Assembly: GCA_003255065.1 (NCBI GenBank)
Contig: QAOA01000078.1
Coordinates: 1-64,000 of the forward strand
Length of the DNA: 64,000 nt
From: Cercis canadensis
Taxonomy: Eukaryota > Streptophyta > Magnoliopsida > Fabales > Fabaceae
Direction: 5' to 3'
Shown one piece after another: positions 55,977-64,000 of this stretch. The translations under genes and the position numbers were made by a program. Each line of letters opens with the position of its first letter. The first letter of the stretch is position 1. A model generated the notes under the pieces. The model did not search any database, was not told the origin of the DNA, and saw nothing but the letters and a program-made list of their open reading frames with translations.

Positions 55977-56660
55977 CTAACAGGTGTTTGGAAATATTTC
56001 AAATAAGTTAGGCATTAATTCTTGATACACAACAAAAGATCATGGTTAACTAGTTAAAATGGATTATCCCACCACAAATTGTAGAAACTGAAGAGTTGAA
56101 GCATTATATATATATCCTCCTAAAATATCATAATATATATTACTAACTAACTAGTGAATTATATACTTTTTACATAGGAAGTAGAAAGAACAAACAGTAT
56201 TTAAAGTTAACCTACTTCTAACTTGTAAGTTCCATGGCAAAAACATATAGAAGAAAACGTGCACTTCTAAATTTGCACTCTAAGAAAAGCAACAACTAGA
56301 AAATACGGTTGCTACTCAAGTTATAAAACACCTAAAACCATTACTTTTAAACAGATGTATTTAAACATATGAACCTTAATTAATTTAGAGTAAAGTTGTT
56401 CATTAATCATGAGATTGAATTGAAAAATTAATCAAAAGCCATAAGACATGCATGAACTGCATGCGGCCATGAGCCATACAAACAGCAATTCAGCAAGAGA
56501 ATAACAACGATAGCTTTTGCAAGGTTATATATACCCACAAATATAAATTTACGTGGAAAAGATTAAGAAGAGTACCTGATGGATGTGGTTGCTGTTGCAG
56601 AAGCGGAGGTGAGTCTGTGAGGAAGAAAGATTAGGGCTTTGATCATATATACGCTAGGGT
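55977..56660 (-). other. Putative 5' UTR exon and intron of the F-box gene
   Basis: Minus-strand signals: TATATATGATC near 56650, a leader ending ACATCCATCAG/GTACTC at about 56578/56577, and an acceptor TTAG directly before the ATG at 55976. The intervening sequence has no other gene. Confidence 0.45.
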
Positions 56661-57739
56661 TGAGAATTAGGAGGCGAGAAGAAAGCGACGGCGAGCTTTA
56701 ACCCTTGCCAGGGGAAGAGTCCAAGTCCGTCCAAAATTGGAGAACGAAAAGATAAATAAATTTTTAAAAAATGTTAATTTAATTACACAAAACAACCATA
56801 TTTTATTTGTTTAAATTGTTTTTTTTTTAATTTTTGTCAATGAATAAATAAAGATAAATTTTTGCCCTGAAAATATAAGAGAATAGAGATTCAAATTTGG
56901 ACCTCAACATTTTTTAAAATTCCTGAATATGTTGCACTGAATGCCGTAGTGAATTTAGATTAGTTTGTTGGGGCCCAAGAGGCATATATGGAGATTGACC
57001 AAAATGAGAAACATAATTTTTTTTTAGAAATAAAAAAATTGATAAAATCAAAAGGAAAAAAATAATAATTTTACTTGAGAAAAGAAATAATTTTTCCCTT
57101 GAATAGGTTATTTTATGATTAAAACCTCATTTTGGTTCTTGAAATTTTTTTAAATTGTCACTTTAATCCATAATTATTTTTTGGTGACACTTTAATTATT
57201 CAATTTATTATCTGTTTGTCAATTTAATCCTCCATCAGTTAATGAGATTAGAGTTCACGTGCCGTATATAAGAGTTGCTGGTCTGGCTATACTTAAAAAG
57301 GCGTCGTTTTTAACTTTAAAAAAAACACACACACACACAAATGCCATATGGCGTTGTTTAAAGTTCAACTTTGTCAGGCAAGACAATGTCATTTTGATGT
57401 CTGATGAAAGGAAAGAAAAAAAAGGGTTAATAGAAATACGACACCATTTTCTTAAAGAGGGAATTTTCATCTCTGAGCCACCAAATCTCGATTCATTCTG
57501 CAATTCCCAAATATGAACCCTAAGCCCAAATTGCAAAGTCAAGCTCTCACACTCTCAATCACTCGAATAAGAAGGATGAAGGGGACAAACAAGAGTAGAG
57601 GATAGGTCTAGGTGATATGGTTGAAGGCTTCGAACAAAGGGGACAAAATTGGGTATTTCCAATCCCTTACACTGAAAAAATACCATTCTTGATCACCAAA
57701 CTATGCCTTACCTCAAAAAAGTTGCAACCAAGATTCAAG

Positions 57740-59665
57740 AACACATTCAAAACCCATGTGTCCAGGCATGTAGTGTTTATAGAAGAAAACTTTCCCTTCC
57801 AATCTCAGCAAGTCCCATTTTCTTCCCCTAGCTCCACTTCTTGTCTGCTTCCTCTCAGCATACCATTACCAAATTTGTCAGTTGTGCCTTCCTCTCTACC
57901 AAATTTGTCAGCTATGCCCTCCTCTCTTAAGTTGTCCTCACCAGTCCTAGACTTGCCTCCACCTAATACATCAGTTCCTTCCCCATACTCCCCTGATCCA
58001 CTAGTTGCTTCACCTGATCTCACCTCAGTTTTCTCTCCCTCACCTCCTCCTGCTCGAATGGTCACTCACAGCCAAAATGGTATTTTCAAACCCAGAGTTC
58101 TCTCTGCTACTGGTGTCTTATCCTCATCTAAGCCCTCCACCTATAAACAGGCTATGCAATCTTCTTGTTGGCTAGATGCTATGACAGTGGAATTTCAAGC
58201 CTTACAAAAGAATCACACCTGGGATTTAGTTCCCTGTCCTCTTGACAAGAATATGGTTAGTTGTAAATGGGTTTATAAGCTGAAGTATACCTCTAATGGT
58301 TCAATAGAGAAATACAAGGCAAGACTAGTGGCACAAGGCTACACTCAGACTCATGGCCTGGATTACTTTGACACATTCAGTCCAGTTGTGAAACCTACTA
58401 CAATCAGAGTTGTCCTCACCATTGCCTTAACACATGGGTGGCCAGTGCAGCAACTTGATGTCAATAATACTTTTTTAAATGGTGAGTTAGCCGAAGAAGT
58501 GAATATGCGTCAGCCTCAGGGGTTTGAGGATCCTCAGTTCCCTCACCATGTGTGCAAATTCAAGAATGCTCTTTATGGCTTAAAGCAAGCCCCGCATGCC
58601 TAGTTTACCAAACTCAGAACTACTCTGGTTACTTGGGGATTTGTCTGCACTATATCAGATAATTCTCTATTTGTTTTCAAATTTGCCAAGGACATTTTTT
58701 ATTTATTAGTTTATGTGGATGATATTATTCTCACTGGCTCTAACCTGCAGGCCACTAAATGCCTCATCTCAATTCTCAGTTTTCTCTCAAAGATCTTGGT
58801 TAGTTGCATTATTTTTTGGGCATTGAAACTACCTGGCATCCTCACACTCTACATTTGTCTCAGTCCAAATATATTTCTGATCTTCTTCATAGGGCTGGTC
58901 TCATTGATTCTAAACCAATCCCTACTCCAATGGTGAGTTCTCACATCTTGTCTCTCCAACATGGCCTCCCTCTCTCAAACCCTACTCTTTATCACAGTCT
59001 TGTTAGTGCTTTGTAGTACTGCACCATTACTAGACCTAACATCTCTTACTCAGTCAACAAATTGTGTCCATTTCTCAGTTTTACCACTGATGAGCATCTC
59101 AAAGTAGTGAAATGTGTCTTGAGATATCTCAAAGGCACCATCAGTTTTGGCCTTAGCTTTACTCGCACTGGTACATTTCCTTTGGTTGCCTATTCAGATT
59201 CTAATTAGGCTGGCTATCCTGATGACAAGCGCAACACCAGTGGTCATGTAGTGTTTCTTGGCCACAATCTTGTCTCTTGGTGCTCAGGTAAATAGAAAGT
59301 GGTCTCTAGATCAAGCACTGAAGCTGAGTATCGTGCATTGGCTAATGCTGCTTCAGAGATTCAGTGGCTGCAATCTCTTCTTAAGAAGCTTCACTTCCAC
59401 TTAGGCCATGTTCCATTGCTTCTCTATGACAACATCAATGCTACGTTTCTTGCTACCAATCCAGTGCTACATGCTCACACAAAACACATTGAGATGATTG
59501 TCACTTCATCAGGGAGAAAGTGCAGAATCATTCTCTCAAACTTTGTCACATACCCTCTACTGCTCAAGCTGCTGATATGCATACAAAACCTTTATCTACA
59601 TCTAGTTTTCTTTCAAACAGAACCAAACTTATAGTTTTTCCTCACCCTGTTAGTTTGTGGGGGAA
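57740..59665 (+). pseudogene. Truncated Ty1-copia pol remnant (RT and RNase H)
   Basis: The Gag, protease and integrase core are missing. It starts in the post-integrase hinge (SRHVVFIEENFPF, about 57765), runs through a Pro/Ser-rich linker, then reverse transcriptase (KWVYKLKY, QLDVNNTFLNGEL, LYGLKQAP, YVDDIILTG at about 58711-58740) and RNase H ([19 protein letters not shown]). TAG codons break it at 58601, about 58800, about 59014, 59206 and 59293, and there are frameshifts near 58760 and 59497. A polypurine tract gtgggggaa precedes the 3' LTR at 59666. It is non-functional. Confidence 0.9.
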
Positions 59666-60007
59666 TGTTAAGCAGTTACAAAAGCCTCACGTGGCACCAT
59701 TAGATAATGGCTAGTTGGTTGATTAGTTAGGACATGCGTCCTTATTTAGTTAATTAGTTATGCCACATTAGCTATGCTGTTATAATGTATTTCTGATATA
59801 CTTATATATGTGTATAGTGCACTAAATGAAATGAATAAGGAATATAAAGTTCACATTTCCTTTCTCTTCAACCTCCTTCTTCCCCTTTTCTCTACATCGT
59901 TTTAATCTTTCAGGTTGCTTCTGGTTTATTCTGGTTTAAGTGCCATTTCTGCACTATCTTGTTTTCTATTCTGCACCTGCTTCATAAAGCTCTTCAAGAT
60001 AAACTGG
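59666..60007 (+). mobile_element. Probable 3' LTR of the copia remnant
   Basis: The sequence starts TGTTAAGCAG immediately after the polypurine tract and contains a TATA-like ttatatatgtgtatag near 59802. The right end is not defined and no 5' LTR partner is in the window. Confidence 0.55.
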
Positions 60008-60057
60008 ACAAAGGGGACAAATAATGTCGTATGGCATCTATGTTTTTTTTTTTTTTA

Positions 60058-60088
<31 letters not shown>

Positions 60089-60320
60089 TAAAACGATGCC
60101 GTTTTGAGCATAACCAACCCACTAACTTCCATACATACGACGTCACCACTTAACGTGACACGTGAACTTTTCCATCTAATCACACGATAACTGACCTAGA
60201 CAAATGACTAAATTAGTAGATGGATCATAAATTGAAGGACTAAAATGGCACCAAAAAATAATCAGGGATTAAAGTGACAATTTGAAAAATTTTCAAGGAT
60301 CAAACTAAAGTTTTACTCTT

Positions 60321-62400
60321 ATTTTATACATATATAACGGAGGTTAAGAGAAAATAAATTTTCAATTAGAAAGAAAAAAGAGGGAAGTGACAAAAGAACA
60401 TGAGACATGAAAGGCTTATAATTAACAAAAATACATGAACTACTATTTCACTATGATAAAGTTTTTAATTAATTTAATTAAAATTCTCCTCTTCTAATTA
60501 AGAAAAAACATGAGAATCCAAATGGAGGAAAAGAGAAACAAGATAGCTTTGTATGGGAAAGGTGGGGCCAGTGCCCCTGCTCCCCTTGAATTCGTCTTGG
60601 TTGTATGTTCGTGTTTACTTATTTATTTAATAAATTGATCAATCTTTTTTATATTTAAATTATTATAAACACCTCTACAAATAAAACTAATTACATTTGG
60701 CTCTCTTTTGTTAACTAATCACCAACTCTGTTTACCTTCTTATTTGAGTTGTCTTTTTAACCTCTTGTCTCCATAAGTTAGTGACTATAGGATATCAATA
60801 AATGCTTAAATGTCAATACTTCCATATATAGCGAAAACAATCACTCCTTGAAGCTTTTCATATAATTTTTTTTTTTCATAATGGATTATATAGCTGCATT
60901 TTAGTGCTAATCATTTTCTTATTGTTGTGCATTTACTACTTTGCTTTTTCTTTTTGCTAATAAGAAATTTAAAAAAAAAAAAAAAAAAANAAAAAAAAAA
61001 AAAAAAAAGGTAAAGAGACCATCACAAAGTAACTAACAAAACTGTCAAGAGGCTTAAGAATCTTTCTACTTTTCAATTTTAGTGGACAATAGACTATTGG
61101 ACTGATTTCTTGATTTTGCTACTCATTCTTCATCAGTATTTTCTGATGTATTATGTAATAACACACCAATCATGCACTAATAACTGACCAATACATTCTA
61201 TCTCAACTTAGCTGTTATTTTCTAGTCCTGACATTCAGCCAATTAGAGAAAGATTGTGTTTTACAAATTAGAGAGCAGAGGGTTTAATTAATGAACCAAT
61301 CCTAACCACATTCAGCCATTTGCTTACATTTTCTTTCTTTTTCATTTCCATACTCTTGTGCACTTTGCAAATGGTGAACTGATAACGGGAGATGAAGTAA
61401 CCTACTATGCCCACAAGAGTGATCTAAAGCTAGTGAAATAATCCAAAGTCTCAATTTCATCACTGGAAATTCACATGCAACTTGCAACTCACCAATAACA
61501 ACTTGTTACTCACCAATAAAAGAAATCATTTAGAGTTGATAAAAAGCCAGGACAGGTATTGGCAGTTATTGACCACTCTGTTAGTCTAGAAGGAATCCCT
61601 ATTTGATCATTCCAACTTGTGTATTTGATATCACGCTAAACACCAAAATGAAAATATAAATCTCTTGAGATGATTAATATTCAATTCTAAATATAATAGA
61701 GTTTGTAATACAAAGAAAATAACAATCCTGTTATGGATTAATTCAGATATGTTACAAGGAAAGGCCATCTCAGGTTTATCACTGACATGGAGCATGTGCC
61801 AGCTGAGATAATTTACATATATAATAGGCATGAACAGAACTAATAAAACTGATAGCAACAGATATATACTTTCAAGTTTGGAGTGTAGCCCAGGGTACTA
61901 AGAGTTGCAGTGATAACACACCAAACTTAATAGAAGCAAGCATGTCAACCCAAAATACAATGCAGTGGTAAGCAGAGAAGATCTGGCATAAGATGGATTC
62001 AAAGGATGCTCTACAAAGGAATAAAGGACATAAAAAGAAACAATATGACGGATTATGAAGGAGAAACAATATCAAGGAACTATACACTGTCCAAGGCCAT
62101 CTTCATTCACATGTACATAGAAGATAATAGACCTGTAAAGCAGCAGTTCACAAAGGAATTCACTGCCACCTCAATATCTGGTTCCAAGCTGATACAGAAG
62201 AGCCTATACACCGTTGAATTAGTTCTGCAACAAATCCTCTTCAGCTATATATGCTTGAGACTTAAAAGGAATAAGAAGCACAAAGAGAAGAAATCAAGTA
62301 CAACTCAATCAGACCACTGGGCAATTACTACAGTTAATCTATATAAGCGTTTGCAGAAACTCATTCTTAATTATCAGAAACATTGGCTTTCAGCGACACC
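60321..62400. other. AT-rich stretch, no supported gene
   Basis: It contains a poly-A run with one N at about 60969-61008. The 135-codon + strand frame at 62006 is low-complexity Lys/Thr-rich text with no recognisable domain, and the minus strand there has stops in every frame. Confidence 0.45.
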
Positions 62401-62422
62401 TCATGCTCCGTAACTAGGTTCT

Positions 62423-63076
62423 TCATTTCAGCCAATAAATAAGATTGTGAGCTGGATCTGATTCTTCTGCTGCAATCAAACATGTCAAGACTATTGCCAC
62501 CTTAACCTTCACATTTTCTCTGGTTGAAGAAGGAAACTTCCCTAGTTTCTTCATCATCAAAACTCGATTTTTACTCAATTTCAGAGGAGAGGGCTCACAC
62601 TGGATCAAACTCAACAGTGTAGGCAAAAAGCAGTCATGTTATGCATTGTCATACCATAGACATTTCCAAAGTATTTGAAAATTTTTGCCTCTATCACACC
62701 TTCTGAATGATATCTGTTACCAATTTCTTCAAACAAGATCAAAGCACCATCAGTTTTACTTCCTTTTGAAATCAAAAACTCTTTGAAGAAAGTTCAAATT
62801 CACAGCCTGATTCTTCTTTAGAGATCACCAGAGAGTACCAAAGTGATAAGAGTATAGCAGTAGTTTTATTTAAGGTTGTAGTTTCCAGACTTCCTAGCAG
62901 AATGTTTTCATGAAGTTGCACAACATAATCTCCAAAACGTCCCTTGCCCATCAAGCGCTTCATGTCCAGCCACTCCTTTTCAATAAGATCTTAAAGACCT
63001 TGTTCAGGAAGCATAAAACAACTCAAAATTTTCTCAACATTCTGAGAACCCTCTTTGAAATGTGATAGGACAGCCA
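62423..63076 (-). pseudogene. Helical-repeat (ARM/HEAT-like) protein pseudogene, segment A
   Basis: From 63076 leftward the minus strand reads LAVLSHFKEGSQNVEKILSCF, then a stop, then DLIEKEWLDMKRLMGKGRFGDYVVQLHENILLG and on to ISKEESGCEFELSSKSF and a stop. It then degenerates, with LKLSKNRVLMMKKLGKFPSS further on. Several stops and frameshifts are present. Leucine-rich amphipathic helices suggest an ARM/HEAT scaffold. RST1-like is a weak guess only. It continues segment C (63600-64000), from which it is separated by inverted segment B. Confidence 0.55.
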
Positions 63077-63592
63077 GATAATGAGATTTCTGTTACAGCT
63101 CCCATATCTCAGAATGCATTTAATGAGATTCTCTTTGTGATTTTAAATGCTTTATCTCAAGGAATGGATTCTGCTATCATTGCACTGAGTGCACTACTAC
63201 AATCTTCAAGGTCTTGGCATATATCAAAAGCTAAGATGGAAGAGTTGTTAATAGTTTTAAGTGAAAAAACTTTGGTTGAAGATATGGAGATAAAAGTTGG
63301 TGCTTATGAATGTCTAGGGTATGTGATCTCTTCTAATTTCTGTAACTTGGGCAAAAGCAAGTTAATGGTCATCAAGTTTGTGATAGATAAGTGTGGTAAA
63401 ACATCAACTTTTGAGGATATGTGTGGGTGGATTTCGAAGGTCATTGAGAAACCTGAATGTTATGATAATGAGACATGTCAGAGGTATAGAAATCTTGGAA
63501 TTTTAACTTTTTATTTGGCTGTCCTATCACATTTCAAAGAGGGTTCTTAGGATGTTGAGAAAATTTTGAGTTGTTTTATGCTTCCAGATAAA
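63077..63592 (+). pseudogene. Inverted segment B of the helical-repeat pseudogene
   Basis: On the + strand it reads ITAP-like then SQNAFNEILFVILNALSQGM, LQSSRSWHISKAKMEELL, EDMEIKVGAYECLGYV, a segment KFVIDKCGKTSTFEDMCGW missing from copy C, and LAVLSHFKEGS followed by a stop at 63548-63550. It is the most complete copy in the window and is in opposite orientation to A and C. Confidence 0.65.
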
Positions 63593-64000
63593 AAGTTAAA
63601 ATTCCAAGATTTCTATACCTCTGAACATGTCTCATTATCGTAACATTCAAGTTTCTCAATGACCATTAACTTGCTTTTGCCCAAGTTGTAGAAATTAGAA
63701 GTTATCACATACCCTAGACATTCAAAAGCACCATTTTTTATCTCCATATCTTCAACCAAAGTTTTTTCACTTAAAATTGTTAACAACTCTTCCATCTTAG
63801 CTTTTGATAAATGCCAAGACCTTGAGGATTGCAGTAGTGCACTCAGTGCAACGATAGCAGAATCCATTCCTTGAGATAAAGCATTTAAAATCACAAAGAG
63901 AATCTCATTAAATGCATTATGAGATGTGGGAGCAGTACCAGAAATAGCTATTTTCAAATCCCACCACACATCTTCTCCAGATTGGTTATCTTCCTTGATG
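63593..64000 (-). pseudogene. Helical-repeat protein pseudogene, segment C (runs off the window)
   Basis: On the minus strand it reads SGEDVWWDLKIAISGTAP, SHNAFNEILFVILNALSQGM, LQSSRSWHLSKAKMEELL, EDMEIKNGAFECLGYV, then directly EKLECYDNETC. About 90 bp present in B are missing here. The frame breaks after DNETC. The gene starts beyond the right edge. Confidence 0.6.

Larger units (their letters stand above)
57127..60320. mobile_element. Large fold-back structure enclosing a copia fragment
   Basis: 57127-57360 and the reverse complement of 60020-60315 are alike over more than 200 bp (shared aaattgtcactttaatcc, attattttttggtg, agttcacgtg, a gtcgttttaact-like end). This gives long inverted termini around about 2.7 kb of interior. 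A 14-bp direct repeat acaaaggggacaaa borders the copia part (about 57637 and 60008). A non-autonomous TIR element later invaded by, or formed around, a retroelement is the simplest reading. Confidence 0.65.

Noticed and set aside
62006-62413. 135-codon + strand frame
   Set aside because: Low-complexity composition and no domain; it lies next to the minus-strand pseudogene.
1-64000. CRISPR array, bacterial operon or organelle-derived segment
   Set aside because: No regularly spaced direct repeats with unique spacers, no prokaryotic gene order, and no plastid or mitochondrial genes recognised.

Overview
The window is plant nuclear DNA: AT-rich, intron-bearing genes, CC-NBS-LRR resistance genes, a BAHD acyltransferase, F-box/DUF295 and Ty1-copia remnants. 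Protein style suggests a woody eudicot, probably a rosid, but the species cannot be fixed from sequence alone. Single N or NN positions inside poly-A runs (12926, 25343, 35827, 53059-53060, 60990) look like assembly patches.

Layout. 1-32400 is a tandem resistance-gene cluster. Three CNL (RPP13-like) genes lie on the + strand at 6037, 14556 and 25733, embedded in repeated flanks; I call the units 1, 2 and 3, plus a partial unit 0 at the left edge. A BAHD acyltransferase (2919-4331, minus) sits between units 0 and 1, and its 3' flank reappears without the gene after unit 3. Solo LTRs with 5-bp target duplications are present in some units and absent at the matching empty sites of others, so they order the duplications. 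NLR2 carries a 1-nt deletion; NLR1 and NLR3 are open.

32611-47511 (minus) holds a complete 27-exon gene for the second-largest subunit of RNA polymerase I (NRPA2). I could join it exon by exon into a 1178-residue protein. Its first intron is a U12-type AT-AC intron. A decayed copy of its 3' end lies just downstream, a perfect 143-bp tandem duplication lies in intron 13, and an inverted-repeat insertion lies in intron 12.

47.5-57 kb contains a three-exon small gene of unknown family (50558-51938, +), several fold-back and SINE-like repeats, and an F-box/DUF295 gene (minus) broken by two in-frame stops and carrying a small retroposon-tail insertion. 57.1-60.3 kb is a fold-back structure enclosing a truncated, stop-riddled Ty1-copia pol fragment. 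62.4-64.0 kb is a helical-repeat protein pseudogene folded into interlocked inverted duplications.

The genes do not form a pathway. The NLRs are intracellular immune receptors, the BAHD enzyme is a specialised-metabolism acyltransferase, and NRPA2 is a housekeeping rRNA-transcription subunit. I found no tRNA, rRNA or CRISPR features. The strongest unusual signals are the AT-AC intron, the transposon-dated NLR duplication history, the unidentified small gene and the interlocked inverted pseudogene.
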